NCBI GenBank assembly: GCA_034231615.1
Contig: CM067314.1
Location: forward strand, 11,382,890-11,446,889
DNA length: 64,000 bases
Direction of reading: 5' to 3'
Origin: Meghimatium bilineatum
Taxonomy: Eukaryota; Mollusca; Gastropoda; Stylommatophora; Philomycidae
The first letter of the stretch is position 1. Each line of letters opens with the position of its first letter. Shown here one piece after another: positions 1 through 11,430 of this stretch. A model generated the notes under the pieces. The model made no database searches and was not told where the DNA came from. It worked only from the letters and a program-made list of their open reading frames with translations. The position numbers and the translations under genes are program-made.

Positions 1-183
1 TCAGTGGTGCTTGCTTTCGGTCTGACGCATTCGAATTCAACATGATTTCTGGGTGACTTTGATCCGGGAATGGGATAGCCGACTCCGCCCTAAAACCTCC
101 TCTGTCGCCTCCTACGATATGCATGGAAGGTAAACAGCGGTGATATTCTTTGTTCCTCCCCGGGCCCTAACAACACACGGGCA
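1..183 (-). mobile_element. SINE-A, 3' part cut by window edge
   Basis: This is the 5' two thirds of a repeat found over twenty times in the window. On the minus strand the family starts near CCCGTGTGTTGCCGGGGCC and runs about 280 bp to a (AAG)n tail. Here the tail side lies beyond the left edge of the window. It is diverged from the consensus by point changes. Confidence 0.8.
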
Positions 184-247
184 GTGTTACTGTTCGTATT
201 TCCTACGATTTATGCTCACAAATGAATTCAGAATTGTTGCTAAGTAT

Positions 248-410
248 CTTCTTCTTCTTCTTCAGCGTTCATTCTCAAACTCCCGCTGGATCTCCTATGT
301 AGTAGGACCATGGTCCCACTAGATTTCGAGCAGGATGTAGTCCAGAAAATGGAAATGCTTTGTGTCGCCGTTTTATTTGGCCAATGGCCCGACACGTCCG
401 TCTTCGGCGA
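248..410 (-). mobile_element. SINE-B, full copy with 13-bp target duplication
   Basis: This is a complete short retroposon of about 163 bp. Read on the minus strand it starts at CGCCGAAGACGGACGTGTC and ends GAACGCTGAAGAAGAAG. It is flanked by a perfect 13-bp direct repeat, tgttgctaagtat, at 235-247 and 411-423, which defines both ends and shows target-primed insertion. Its last quarter matches the SINE-A tail but carries an extra inner hairpin around GTAGGAC and GTCCTGCTAC. Confidence 0.9.
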
Positions 411-423
411 TGTTGCTAAGTAT

Positions 424-1680
424 AATGTTTAAATATTCTGTCTACGATATTTTTGGTTAGCCGAAAAGGACTGAGCACGAAAGTGTGGGCCCGTATTCTA
501 TTCAAGTTTTATTATTTAAAAAAATAAATAAATCTATGACCAAGAGTCAAATCGCCGACAGAATGTTCATCACATAAGGTGTCAGTTAACATGTACAGGA
601 AAAACTAGCAGATTGGATTGATGTTAAACTCCACAAAACAACAATGGAACACACTATCAATTGTAATCATAGAAAGCGATTAAAGGAAACAATATTCCAG
701 AAGCAATAGGACAAAATTACATAACAGACGGAAAACATTAAGCCTAATTATGTCTACCGCAGAAATTTGCATAGCGATGTATTCATCCAGTCATTTTTAC
801 CCCTTGCAATTAATTTCATTGAGAACTCTTCCAAAAATGCACAAGACCGCACAATATCATTTTGTTTGGAGTATTACGTGAATCACTTGTGAAAATTATT
901 CTGTTCATCCTGTCATTGTTATTCACTGACCAGGTTCATTTAGATACACCATACAAGTCTTTGTGTCAGGCTACATCTAAAAGACTCCATTTTTGGCGCG
1001 CAGGTTAGTTAATCAATGAAATTTTGCAAAAATTGATTTGATTTTGTGACTTTTTTTTTTTGCTAATAATTTTCGGAGTTTTTCTTAACTTGAAAATTGA
1101 TGATGGGTAAAATTAATTTTGTAGGATTCTTTCTTAAACATAAAATGGAAGATTCGGGGAAATCTTTATTTGTTTGTTTTCTTATTGGATAATGGATACA
1201 GCTGCGTATAAAAACACGTTGCTTTGGAATAACTTGGATAGACTGTGACATTTGTTCACTAATCGTCGCACAGTAGGGAACACGCGCATGGACGAATGCT
1301 TGCCAGGTGGTCCTCAGCTCTCCTGGGATTTCTGGAAATTTAACGCAGATCTTATGACCGATACTCCCATCGTGATCCTGAGTTTGTCCAGGACACCTAA
1401 CGGTACTCCGTTTTTAATTATATTATTTGGGGATGCTAGAAGAAAGGAAATTGACAGATCGGTTGATGTGATGATACCAGAGTGTAGGACAGGGGGACAG
1501 ACAATATCGAAAGATTTTTCGGAAGAAATAAACTGCATTATTTAGATAGATATGTGGCTAATATACTCGTGCAGTATTGCCTCGGCGTCCGACTATGTGT
1601 CGGTGAGCAGTGCAGGGTTTACTTAGAAGCTAAACAAGCTACAGCTTAGGGCCCCCAAATATTTTTATTTCATTTTTTTT
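424..1680. other. Unassigned non-coding stretch
   Basis: No recognisable gene or repeat family is visible. A 97-codon frame at 1252-1545 (+) and a 74-codon frame on the opposite strand overlap, but neither resembles a family I know and both lack splice or promoter support. The frame at 1063-1251 (-) is equally unsupported. Confidence 0.4.
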
Positions 1681-1910
1681 ATTTCATATCAATAAGTTGT
1701 ACATTTCCTCTTGTATATCAATAAGTTGTAAAATGCTTCTCCCTCCAGGGCCAGATAAATGGAACACATTATATGGAACAAAACAACAACTCACAAACAC
1801 ATGCATATATCACACAATGGCATTGGGTCAAAGGGCATGAGCCCATGGACCGCTGGATCAGCAACCAACCATCAATAAGTTGTACATTTCCTATTGTTTA
1901 TCAATACGTA
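1681..1910 (-). repeat. Two inverted copies of the 9.1-kb array monomer around a dispersed repeat
   Basis: The segments near 1687-1735 and 1868-1906 contain caataagttgtacatttcc. This is the reverse complement of the monomer that forms the tandem array at 9063-9599. Between them, 1741-1855 on the minus strand begins ggttgctgatccagcggtcc. That sequence reappears on the plus strand at about 25515, so it is a dispersed repeat, possibly a SINE head. Confidence 0.6.
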
Positions 1911-2004
1911 AGCATGTAAATGTTATCAACAGTTAATAGTAGAAAAATAGTGTACAGTGTATTCTACTTCTATAAACCCGTAACCCGTCAAGGTAATAGT
2001 CGTA

Positions 2005-2330
2005 CAACATTTAATGCATCAATACGGGGTCATCCGGTGATTTAGATATGTCTTCAACGATGACAACGAGTGAGAAAATATCATGTCCAGTCCTTGATGT
2101 TGTCTGTCCATGCGTTTATTTGCTCTCCTCTCCTTCTTCCATCTTCCACGGTTTCCTGCAGTGTTGTTTTGACAATGAATCATGTCGGAATACATGCCAA
2201 AACAAGTTTTTTTCTCGTTTCATTATTGGAAGCAATGGTTCGTGTGAATCTGTATACATCTTTATTTTATTTCTTAGTACACATTTGTCTTATGCTCTTT
2301 GTGGCAGATTTGTAGAATTCATCTATACTA
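2005..2330 (-). mobile_element. LINE-beta C-terminal fragment
   Basis: Translated on the minus strand this gives a broken run resembling the carboxyl end of a non-LTR retrotransposon polyprotein, with LQETVEDGRRRGEQI and WTDNIKDWT readable. The same motif order is better preserved at 34.74-35.03 kb. Frame breaks and stops mark it as dead. Its 3' end, near 1980-2000, carries the GGGTTA-rich end seen in other LINE-beta copies. Confidence 0.65.
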
Positions 2331-2474
2331 TTTGTATTCGGAGGCCTGTAATCGTCTTTCCATGTTCCTAGCGAATAGTTGAGTTGTTGCGATGAAATAT
2401 GTAGCATTATTGAGATATTCTGATTAGATGAGATGTTGTTGTTCTTTGTTCGATCCCCCAGGAATTACGTGCGA

Positions 2475-3433
2475 TTATATCTCGGATTCCCATTTGAAAT
2501 AGAGTGGCTACTTCATTTCTGTCATTACTTTGTATGAATAATATCTCGGATTCCCATATGTAATAGAGTGGTTACTTCATTTCTGTCATTACTTTGTATG
2601 AATAATATCTCGGATTCCCATTTGTAATAGAGTGGTTACTTCATTTCTGTCATTACTTTGTATGAATAATATCTCGGATTCCCATTTGTAATAGAGTGGT
2701 TACTTCATTTCTGTCATTACTTTGTATGAATAATATCTCGGATTCCCATTTGTAATAGAGTGGTTACTTCATTTATGTCATTACTTTGTATGAATAATAT
2801 CTCGGATTCCCATTTGTAATAGAGTGGTTACTTCATTTCTGTCATTACTTTGTATGAATAATATCTCGGATTCCCATTTGTAATAGAGTGGTTACTTCAT
2901 TTATGTCATTACTTTGTATGAATAATATCTCGGATTCCCATTTGTAATAGAGTGGTTACTTCATTTCTGTCATTACTTTGTATGAATAATATCTCGGATT
3001 CCCATTTGTAATAGAGTGGTTACTTCATTTCTGTCATTACTTTGTATGAATAATATCTCGGATTCCCATTTGTAATAGAGTGGTTACTTCATTTCTGTCA
3101 TTACTTTGTATGAATATCTCGGATTCCCATTTGTAATAGAGTGGTTACTTCATTTCTGTCATTACTTTGTATGAATAATATCTCGGATTCCCATTTGTAA
3201 TAGAGTGGTTACTTCATTTCTGTCATTACTTTGTATGAATATTATCTCGGATTCCCATTTGTAATAGAGTGGTTACTTCATTTCTGTCATTACTTTGTAT
3301 GAATAATATCTCGGATTCCCATTTGTAATAGAGTGGTTACTTCATTTCTGTCATTACTTTGTATGAATAATATCTCGGATTCCCATTTGTAATAGAGTGG
3401 TTACTTCATTTCTGTCATTACTTTGTATGAATA
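2475..3433 (+). repeat. Tandem array, 64-bp monomer, about 15 copies
   Basis: The monomer contains atatctcggattcccattt, gtaatagagtggttacttca and ttactttgtatgaat. The copies are almost identical. Recurrent differences are toctg-free single changes such as tttctg versus tttatg, and one unit near 3112 lacks three bases. The high homogeneity points to recent expansion. Confidence 0.95.
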
Positions 3434-3439
3434 TATTAA

Positions 3440-3790
3440 TACTCTGAACATAGATCTGTACTCTGAAATTTACTCTGTAGTACACCAATTACTGCACTTA
3501 TTAGAGCATCCCTACTTCTTCTTAATACTGTGCCATCAACCACAACAGTGCTCGCCAAGGTGTCTGCTCATTTATGACCAGGGATAGGTGGAGAAAGTGT
3601 AACCACTCTGGAAAGTTCAGATGATCATATATTCAACATATGGCTGGGAATTGGTGTCTGCATATTTTTGAATGTCTGCTAGAACGGATTGTGGATCCCT
3701 TATGAGAATGACCCATCTGCTTGACGCTGGTTCACAATCAAGAATTGCTGTCTCTGAGCCTTGCGTGATCCGGGCAGTATATTCATGTAA
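3440..3790 (-). mobile_element. LINE RNase H fragment, broken
   Basis: The minus strand reads ILIRDPQSVLADIQ, which fits the third catalytic Asp region of a retrotransposon RNase H. In a shifted frame it then reads PIPGHK, a stop, and ADTLAST, which fits the PGH...ADxLA motif containing the last acidic residue. The order and spacing are as in RNase H domains. The frameshift and stop make it non-functional. It ends just where the 64-bp array starts. Confidence 0.6.
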
Positions 3791-3791
3791 T

Positions 3792-3893
3792 ACTTTGGAC
3801 AACAGATTTGTCCAGTGGCTTGACTACTTTGGACAACCAATTTGTCCAGTGGCTTGACTACTTTGGACAACCAATTTGTCCAGTGGCTTGACC
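3792..3893 (+). repeat. Three 34-bp tandem units
   Basis: Three head-to-tail copies begin actttggacaac. Each monomer includes the short inverted repeat ggacaa...ttgtcc. The array lies at the 5' edge of the RNase H fragment. Confidence 0.85.
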
Positions 3894-3921
3894 TATTCCT
3901 CTAACGTAAACCTATCTACTA

Positions 3922-4168
3922 CTTCTTCTTTCGTTGACTTGAAACATGTCTATATCTGTAATTCTGTCTCCTTAATAAAACTCACTGTCTTTTGTAGTTC
4001 ATACAGTGTCCCATAGAGCTTTGATTCCAGTGTTGTTTCCTCTGGCCAATATGTCTACCTCAGCGTTTCATGCTCAGAACACTCTTGAAGTATATGTTTG
4101 GTACTCTGTGCTGCCTGTCCACATGTAAACATGGCTAACGTGAACCGATCTATTTTACACAGCATGGT
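3922..4168 (-). mobile_element. LINE-gamma C-terminus and 3' end
   Basis: On the minus strand, starting beside a SINE-A insertion, the sequence reads CGQAAQSTKHILQEC (a Cys/His cluster). With one stop in between it continues as WPEETTLESKLYGTLYELQK and then TVSFIKETELQI before a stop. The last about 80 nt end in gaacgaaagaagaag, or one mismatch away from it. The same terminal stretch occurs alone at 26403-26484, so this is the true 3' end of a LINE. Its (AAG)n tail resembles those of SINE-A and SINE-B. Confidence 0.7.
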
Positions 4169-4170
4169 GT

Positions 4171-4461
4171 GGGAGTCTTCTTCTTCTTCTGCGTTCGTTC
4201 TCAAACTCCTGCAGAATAGCAGGATGTAGTCAGGAGAACGGAATGCGTTGTGGCATGATTTACAACAATGCTGCTTTATCTGCGCCTTTCGGCCTGATAC
4301 TAACGATATCAGCATGACTTTGGGTTACTGACCCTATATGTGATGGGACAATTAACTCCATCCCATAACATCTTTATTCACATCTTACGACGTGCATGGG
4401 AGATAAACAGGGTCGCTATTCTTTGCTCCCCTCTCGAGCACTTGTAAGACACAGGCGCTGT
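4171..4461 (-). mobile_element. SINE-A copy
   Basis: Near full-length copy with the (CTT)n/(AAG)n tail at 4171 and the head near 4455. It interrupts the LINE-gamma fragment on its left. No clear target duplication is visible. Confidence 0.85.
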
Positions 4462-4816
4462 AGGATCCTGAGAGTATATCTGTGTGACTTGGTATATCAA
4501 ATATCAGTCAAGTGCCACTTTCATAACTTCTATTTCCATTTTCCATACTCGAAATGGTAGTTAGACAGACAATTTCTCAAGTACTTTCCGTAATTTTAGA
4601 GGATAACAATACCCCATTCGAGCGTATGCATTTCTCTGTTGACTGGGCCATCTATGATTGTGTCCTTTGGATTTGGGTGATTCGTCTTATCACTCTACTG
4701 TCCCATATGCATTTCCATTGGATCTATCCATGCAAGCTAAGCACTTGAATCATAAGTGTGCTGAGGGAGTCTGGAGAGGGAGCAAAGAGAAACAACGCTG
4801 TGTATATTCGATGTAT
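4462..4816. other. Unassigned non-coding stretch
   Basis: Two overlapping short frames (4554-4748 and 4658-4864, +) are not recognisable. I see no repeat structure here. Confidence 0.35.
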
Positions 4817-4974
4817 TTCTACTTCTGCATTCATTCTCAAACTCTCACTGGATTTCTCTTGTAGCAGGACCATGATCTTACTAGATTCCAGTAGCATGTA
4901 GTCCGGAGAATGAAAATGGATTGTATAGCCGGTTTATTTGCGCAAATGGCCCGACACATCCGTCCTCAGTGGAG
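4817..4974 (-). mobile_element. SINE-B copy
   Basis: Diverged copy with its tail on the left and its head ending near cccgacacatccgtcctcag. It is joined directly to a SINE-A fragment of opposite orientation. Confidence 0.8.
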
Positions 4975-4987
4975 TAATGATACGCAA

Positions 4988-5200
4988 ATAAGGAGGTTAT
5001 GGTGGTGGGAGGAGTGTTCACTGCCCCATTCCGTGTAGGGTCAAAGTGGCTCAGAGGTCACGCTTAAATCAGATGCGTCAGCCCGACAGGCGCAGATATC
5101 GCAGCCAAGCTATACACAATGACACAACGCATTCCGTTCTACCTGCTATTCTGCAGAAGTTTGAGAGCGAACGCATAAGAAGAAGAAGAAGAAGTATTTC
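4988..5200 (+). mobile_element. SINE-A, 5'-truncated
   Basis: Starts inside the element at aaggaggttatg and runs to the (AAG)n tail at 5185-5200. It lies head to head with the preceding SINE-B. Confidence 0.85.
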
Positions 5201-5310
5201 AAAAACTTGGTGGCATAGCCTATTCGGAACATAACGATGAACCTCACGGGTGTCCTGTTCCTAAGTTTGTTTGTTAACTTCAGAGCCGTAGATACGGATT
5301 TCACAAGGAC

Positions 5311-5325
5311 GGGGGGGGGGGGGGG
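5311..5325 (+). repeat. Poly-G run (G15)
   Basis: Fifteen consecutive G. Similar runs occur at 30864-30877 and about 33677-33688. Exact length is likely to vary or be misassembled. Confidence 0.9.
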
Positions 5326-5406
5326 ATATGTCACCTGTAACAAAATTTGGAGGGGAAAACCATTAAAGTTCATGGTGTTTACCCGCGTTTTGCTTACTTT
5401 CTTCCG

Positions 5407-5564
5407 CTGAAGACGGATGAATCGGGCTATTGTCGCAAATGAAACATTGTCACGACGGATTTACATTCTCTTGACTACATTCTGTTGGAAGTCTAATGAG
5501 ACCACTTTCCTATTACTACAAGAGAGATCCAGAGATAGTTTGAGAATGAACGCTGAAGAAGAAG
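5407..5564 (+). mobile_element. SINE-B copy
   Basis: Diverged copy from gctgaagacggatgaatcgg to the tail gaacgctgaagaagaag. Confidence 0.85.
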
Positions 5565-5814
5565 CTTAGTCCCTAGTATAAAGTTTCCTAATTGATTTCT
5601 TAGGAAAGGGGAGGTTGAGCTCCCACAATCCCTCCGCCGCTCCCCACTTTACGAGAAGATGATTATGGGAAGAAGCTGTGCATGGGAGACTTTTGGAACA
5701 GATATAAAGTTATTGACAACAGTTGTGACACAGATGGGAAGAGAGTGCCGCGACTGGGCTGCAAACTGAACAGAGGGAATGATCCCAGCACTTATACTTC
5801 AGCACTCGAAGCCA

Positions 5815-6376
5815 CACGATATTCTAATTTACACAGACGGCTCAGTAACACAGGAAACAAACAGGTGTGTTGGGGTTTCGTGGCCTAAGAAAATGGCAAC
5901 AAATTAGCTGAGAAGTCAGTTGCGTATCCCACTACGACAACGAGTATGAGAATTGAAATAGAAGCAATGACACCAGCTTTAACTTAGCTGGCGACGCAAC
6001 CACCAACAGACAGTGATTCTATCGGACTCTCAAAGTATGCTGCGCAAGATAGAAAAGTATATGATCAGAACTGAATGGTCAACAATGCACAGAGTATTAT
6101 ATGGATCTACTGTCCAAGTATTGTTGGGGTCAGGGGAAACGAAAGAGCCAGTAAAACTAGAGTGAGGAAAGAGAGTGAGGAAAGCTGTGTAGTTGGCTAG
6201 TAAAACCTTGGTGAGTGGCAGCGAGATAATAAGAGACAGGATTGAATTGCTTAGAGCAGTCATGGATATTCTACGAGAAGAACAGGAGGAGGTCGAACGA
6301 GACAACGTACATATTCAGAGGATTGTAGAAATTGGAGGGACTAGAGGCGACAGCAGAAAGTGCCCCCTCTCCGTAA
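5815..6376 (+). pseudogene. LINE RNase H domain, decayed
   Basis: The RNase H motif order is readable across frames: ILIYTDGSV (first Asp), SMRIEIEAM (Glu), VILSDSQSMLRKIEKY (third Asp), and WIYCPSIVGVRGNERAS. In the last motif the family's PGH has become PSI and the terminal Asp is Ser. The following KTLVSGSEIIRDRIELLRAV continues the alignment with the better copy at 15660-16212. Frameshifts and lost catalytic residues mark it as dead. Confidence 0.65.
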
Positions 6377-6429
6377 AGATGAGAAAAACGCGTAAGCAGC
6401 CACGCTCTCACTTCTACAAAGCCAAATAA

Positions 6430-6930
6430 CGTATACTTTCTAAGAAACACGCTTAATGTCTCACTTCTACAGGATACCGTATACTTTCTAAGGAGAACTT
6501 AAATACTCAATGAGTAATTTAAAAATGTCATATTCAGAGTCGATTAGGAAAAATAAGTCAAGCCACGGATTTTTATTATTAACACCACATACGTTTAGTT
6601 TGCCGTTTATTTTCCGAGAAAATGCTGGAGGATGTTACAAAAATTCGAATTAGGCGTTTATGTTTTTGATGGTAGCACATCTTATTAAGGGCGTAGCGTG
6701 GGCGTATATCGCTATGTTGATAGTGTTATCTACAACAGCGTAAAGATCAAGCATGACTAGTTATAGTTAACTTTCGGGTTAGTGTCCAGTTCGGGAACTA
6801 GTTCTCTCGTACAGCTGTTCTACTATCGATATGGCTGCAAAAGCCAAGTGGGTTCGTCCATTACAAGTGATGATGTACATTTGTTACATCCACCTTTGAA
6901 AATTCAGTTAGAATTCTGTCCTCAAAAATT
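6430..6930. other. Unassigned non-coding stretch
   Basis: Only a short imperfect direct repeat (cgtatactttctaag twice, 6430-6492) is visible. No coding signal. Confidence 0.4.
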
Positions 6931-6934
6931 TTTT

Positions 6935-7345
6935 GTCAAGCTACCAGCAGCATAGCCAAACTATGTATGATCAGAACATGCGTTTTTCCAGTGGCAATAT
7001 ACGGTTATTAGTCTTGGGTATTAAATAAAACATTAGCAAAGAGAATTGATGCTTTCGAAATGAGATGCTACAGAAGAATTTTACGTATATCATGGACAGC
7101 TAAAAAGAGAAATCAAGAAGTATTAAGATTAATAAACGTCCAAGATGGCTGACCCGTTAACAACAACATAATCAGAAAGCTGTGTTTTGTTTTGGTCGGA
7201 TGAATAGAGACAACAGCATGGAAAGATTAATAGCTGAAGGCAGAGTTAACGACAACAGTGGAATACGTCGTACAGAACGACGATGGTGCAGTGGTATATC
7301 AGTCTGTTAAAACATGTCTCTAACTGCGACAGGTTAACTCGTCCA
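6935..7345 (+). pseudogene. LINE-alpha post-RT fragment
   Basis: Reads IRTCVFPVAIYGY, then NKTLAKRIDAFEMRCYRRIL and RISWTAKKRNQEVLRLINVQ. This is the thumb/post-RT region typical of non-LTR retrotransposons. Later parts break into other frames with stops. The same region recurs at 18.54-19.05 kb. Confidence 0.75.
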
Positions 7346-8781
7346 GAATCGCGGAGTGTTTATCTTCTTCTTCTTCTGCGTTCGTTCTATGACAATTCGC
7401 TACCACGACAATTCGTGTGATTTCTGCTGGGGAGAGTGAGGTAAGTTGTGCTGATAGTTCCACAGCAGAACTGTGTTATTTGCATCTTAGTCCAGAATAT
7501 CTGAGGCCTGAACATCCGAGACCCAGCAAATCTGTTTTCGTCATGCCTTTAAATCGGATAGTAGGCTTCCCTAGCCTGTGACAGCTTTCCTATCAGTCAC
7601 GAGACGGCGAATGTGGTTAGACTTTACGCCGTGACGATTTATCACCCACTGGTGCCCTTTGACTTTTCAGACCAAAACGTCTCCGTGAAGACGGCAGTCA
7701 GGGATTTAGGCTTGGGTCGACTACGCCCATCTCACATGAACTGTTCCGCTGTCAGTGTACTCGTCTTGCGTAATTATATATATTGTGCCTGTGTCAATCT
7801 GGTACTTTACCTTTTCTCTGCGCGCATGATTCCGGTATAGGAAAGCACATACGGCAGAGTTAACCCTGATCTGTTAGGAACTCTGGGGACCATAGGTACA
7901 CTCTCGAGCCGAACAGAGCCTCAGTTCCGATTTTCTCTTTAACGTTGTCCCTTTCCGCTTAGACGTAGCACTGCCTTCTGGCGCTGTGCTGGACTCCCAT
8001 TGTAGTCAATACGGGGATGCCTTTTGGACTCATTATTCATCGTGATATCTGTCTATTTAGAGACAACTGCATTGACCGCCCCTCCAAATGCTTAAGCTGC
8101 ATCACTGTGTGTCGACCGTGATTGTGTATGTGTTGTCACAGAGACTTCGTTGAAATTACTTGTCTTTTGCAGTCAATTCTCATTCCATTTGTAGCCTACA
8201 CATTCCAGGACGTATGGAGTTCAATCCCCCTCTCTCACCCGTAACAAATTAAAACATTTCTTTTAGTACTAGGAATGTACCCAAAAAGGTGAATAAAAAA
8301 ATAAATAAAAGAAACCCACTAACTTAATCATTTTTGCCTCTCATAAAAGTCCTCACACTTTCCTGAAAAGAAAAGAATTTTACACAAACATATAAACAGG
8401 CAAATGACTTTTCTTTAGATAAGACCCCCCTCCTTTCTTTTACTCAAAATTTATCTACTGTCATGCTTGACCGTCAGAGAAGCGCTCTGTACAACTTGGT
8501 CACACAACACGAATGCTGTTATTTCAATGATGACTCAATCTGTGACAACAAAATGTATTGTATTTTCTTCTCCGGATGTCTTCTTACTGTAGTTTTCTTA
8601 AGCTGAATCGGTCGACCTGTAATCGTTATGAATTAAAAAATAGCCACATCTCAGCTGGTAAACAAACCCTGACCATAACGTTAGGATGACATGTACAAAC
8701 CCCATGTTTTTTGTTTTTTTTTGATGGAGTTGCTGTCACATACCGTGGATGATACAGGAGAAAATATACAACTTATTATTT
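7346..8781. other. Unassigned non-coding stretch with SINE tail remnant
   Basis: A cttcttcttctgcgttcgttct stub at 7362-7387 is the last bases of a SINE-A or SINE-B tail. The rest, including the 75-codon frame at 7613-7840 (+), is not recognisable. Confidence 0.4.
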
Positions 8782-9062
8782 TTCTTCTTCTTCTGCGTTC
8801 GTTTTGAAACTCCAGCAGATTAGCAGGATGTAGTCCGGAGAACGGAATGAGTTGTGTCATGGTTTACAGCATTGCTGCGATATCTGCGCCTTTCGGTCTG
8901 ACACATCCGACTTCAGCATGGCGTTGGGTCACTGACCCTATATGGGATAGGACGGCCAACTCCTTCCCATAACCTTCTTAGTCGCCTTTTACGACATGTG
9001 TGGAAGGTAAACAGTGTTGCTGTTCTTTGCTCCCCTTTCGGGTCCCGGCAACACACGGGCGG
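8782..9062 (-). mobile_element. SINE-A copy with 11-bp target duplication
   Basis: Full-length copy, tail left and head right. The repeat tacaacttatt at 8767-8777 and 9063-9073 flanks it exactly. The right-hand copy is also the start of the following minisatellite, so the element inserted at the edge of that array or its precursor. Confidence 0.9.
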
Positions 9063-9599
9063 TACAACTTATTGATGTACAGTAGGAAATGTACAACTTA
9101 TTGATGTACAGTAGGAAATGTACAACTTATTGATATACAAATGTACAACTTATTGATATCCAAGAGGAAATGTACAACTTATTGATGTACAGTAGGAAAT
9201 GTACAACTTATTGATATACAAATGTACAACTTATTGATATCCAAGAGGAAATGTACAACTTATTGATATACAAGAGGAAATGTACAACTTATTGATATAC
9301 AAATGTACAACTTATTGATATACAAATGTACAACTTATTGATATACAAATGTACAACTTATTGATATACAATAGTAAATGTACAACTTATTGATATACAA
9401 GAGGAAATGCACAACTTATTGATATACAAATGCACAACTTATTGATATACAAATGTACAACTTATTGATATACAAATGTACAACTTATTGATATACAAAT
9501 GTACAACTTATTGATATACAAATGTACAACTTATTGATATACAAATGTACAACTTATTGATATACAAATGTACAACTTATTGATATACAAATGTACAAC
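9063..9599 (+). repeat. Tandem array, alternating 23- and about 29-bp units
   Basis: The core unit is tacaacttattgatatac. Short units continue aaatg. Long units insert a few bases such as aagaggaaatg or agtaggaaatg. About 21 units are present. The right half is pure short units, suggesting later local expansion. Confidence 0.95.
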
Positions 9600-10160
9600 A
9601 GAGTAATAATTACAGACCAGTCTGTATTATTCTGCATATAGGTTGTTAATACTGTTCAGCAGTTAGATCCTCATAATTGTTGTTGCCGTCCTCTGTTACT
9701 AAGGTTTGAAAACTAAACTCGTAATTGCAGTTATGTGAGTTGCCATGCATTTCGTTGAAGGAGACAAATAAGGTTTGGATATGATGATTGCTGTAATACC
9801 GCAGATGTTGTTAAAGTACGCCAAATGTCATGCTGAAGTCGGCTGCTCCAATCCATAATGCACGGTATTGCTAGCAAGCTGTGACGTCTTTCGCTCTTTG
9901 AACAACACTGTACAAATCTTCAAAGGTTCTAGAACGAACTCATACTATCTGGTCAGGAACGAGGAAGGAAAGACCTTCATTAATGGCAGCTACAATAAAA
10001 CGGACCAAAAACCACTCCCAAATGTACAGCATGTCATAGCTATTACCAACTATCCAGAAGAGACCAGATTATCTAGTCGCGACTCAGAATTATTCACATC
10101 AAAACGATACATCACTTGTGTACCACATTCAAAATGGGAACAGCCGAGCTTTTCCATTGC
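9600..10160 (+). other. Unassigned; 130-codon frame at 9868-10260
   Basis: The frame includes KGSRTNSYYLVRNEEGKTF and then runs into poly-Asn from a (TAA)n microsatellite. I do not recognise the protein, and no promoter or splice context supports it. It could be a relic coding exon or chance. Confidence 0.25.

Positions 10161-10210
<50 letters not shown>
10161..10210 (+). repeat. (TAA)n microsatellite
   Basis: About 16 uninterrupted TAA/AAT units immediately upstream of a LINE-alpha fragment. Confidence 0.95.
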
Positions 10211-10214
<4 letters not shown>

Positions 10215-10545
10215 TCAATATAATAAATATAATAATATATCAGAAACTCAGATATTATAAACACATTGAAGATTCCAGAGTGTTGGTTACTAAACACAAT
10301 AACAAAAAGAAAACTACGCCTGTTTGGTCATATAAAGAGACACAACTGTTTAGAAAGACAAATAATGTAGGGAATAGTACCTGGGAGGAGGAGAAAGGGC
10401 AGGACAAGAAGACGTTGGACTGACGACATTAAAGATAACATGAATACATCGCTAGAAAATGCAAGCCACATCGCACAAGAAAGAGAGGGGTTCAGAGAGT
10501 TCATTGGGAAGACAACGTTCTGGAAGGAATACGTCATATGACACA
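10215..10545 (+). pseudogene. LINE-alpha 3' end with (AAT)n tail
   Basis: Same segment as the intact-frame copy at 32445-32815 (opposite strand), here with frame breaks. It ends with ttctggaaggaatacgtcat, then a stop, then (AAT)n. The tail repeat at 10541-10559 is shared with an opposing LINE end. Confidence 0.75.
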
Positions 10546-10790
10546 ATAATAATAATAATCCCCATAACCCATCAGTGGTATCACAATGAAACATTTGGTG
10601 CAGAAATATCTCCACCAATCTCTATCATCCACCATTGTGATGCGTTTTTAAACTTCACACACTGTCAAGTCCTTTATATTATCAAGCCATATTTCTTATG
10701 GTCACATCGTCTTCTCTCTTCACCTTACTTTGAAGAATATCTTTAGTCATCGACGAATGTCTCATCACGTACCGTACCACTGGACTTTAT
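10546..10790 (-). pseudogene. LINE 3' end, opposite strand
   Basis: Read on the minus strand it gives a decayed C-terminal LINE segment ending MVDDRDWWRYFCTKCFIV and a 3' end with gatgggttatgggg, then (ATT)n. It meets the LINE-alpha tail head-on at the microsatellite. Confidence 0.5.
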
Positions 10791-11039
10791 GAAGTTTCAC
10801 GTTAGTTAACAGAGATCCTTCTTGACCAGCTAATACATTTCTTCTATCATGCACAGTCACATTGGTCGTATGCGTTTGCCATTGCAGCAAGGGAAATATG
10901 ATCAATATAAGTTGATGATCAATATTCAGATCTGAGGAGAAACGCCTGTCCCACTCCAAAAAGGCATCAAAGAGAAACTGTATGGCAAAGTGGACACTGA
11001 AACAGATACTGTCGTATCATAGAATCTGGAGTACCAAAA

Positions 11040-11430
11040 TGACTGAGTGGTGTCCCAAGCTGATTGAGTGATGCCCAAGCCTGACTGAGTGATGGCCCAA
11101 TCTGACAGTGGTGTCCCAGCCTGAATGAGTGATGTCCCAAGCTGACTGAGTGGTATCCCAACCTGACTGAGTGATGTTGCAACCTGCGTGAATGATGTCA
11201 CAACCTTACTGGGTAATATTCCAACCTGACTGATGTCCCATCCTGACTGAGTGATGTTCCAACCTGACTGATGTCCCATCCTGACTGAGTGATGTTCCAA
11301 CCTGACTGATGTCCCATCCTGACTGAGTGATGTTCCAACCTGACTGATGTCCCATCCTGACTGAGTGATGTTCCAACCTGACTGATGTCCCATCCTGACT
11401 GAGTGATGTTCCAACCTGACTGAGTGATAA
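11040..11430 (-). repeat. Minisatellite, 38-bp unit made of two related 17/21-bp halves
   Basis: From about 11215 the unit is ctgactgagtgatgttccaa plus cctgactgatgtcccatc, five to six near-identical copies. From 11040 to 11215 the related shorter unit is degenerate. All three minus-strand frames stay open over the array, giving spurious proteins up to 191 codons. Confidence 0.9.

Noticed and set aside
2475..3433. Possible CRISPR-like array
   Set aside because: The 64-bp units are head-to-tail copies without unique spacers and the genome is eukaryotic. It is a minisatellite. The same holds for the other arrays.
9868..10260. 130-codon frame with poly-Asn end as a gene
   Set aside because: The end is a (TAA)n microsatellite, and the unique part is not recognisable.
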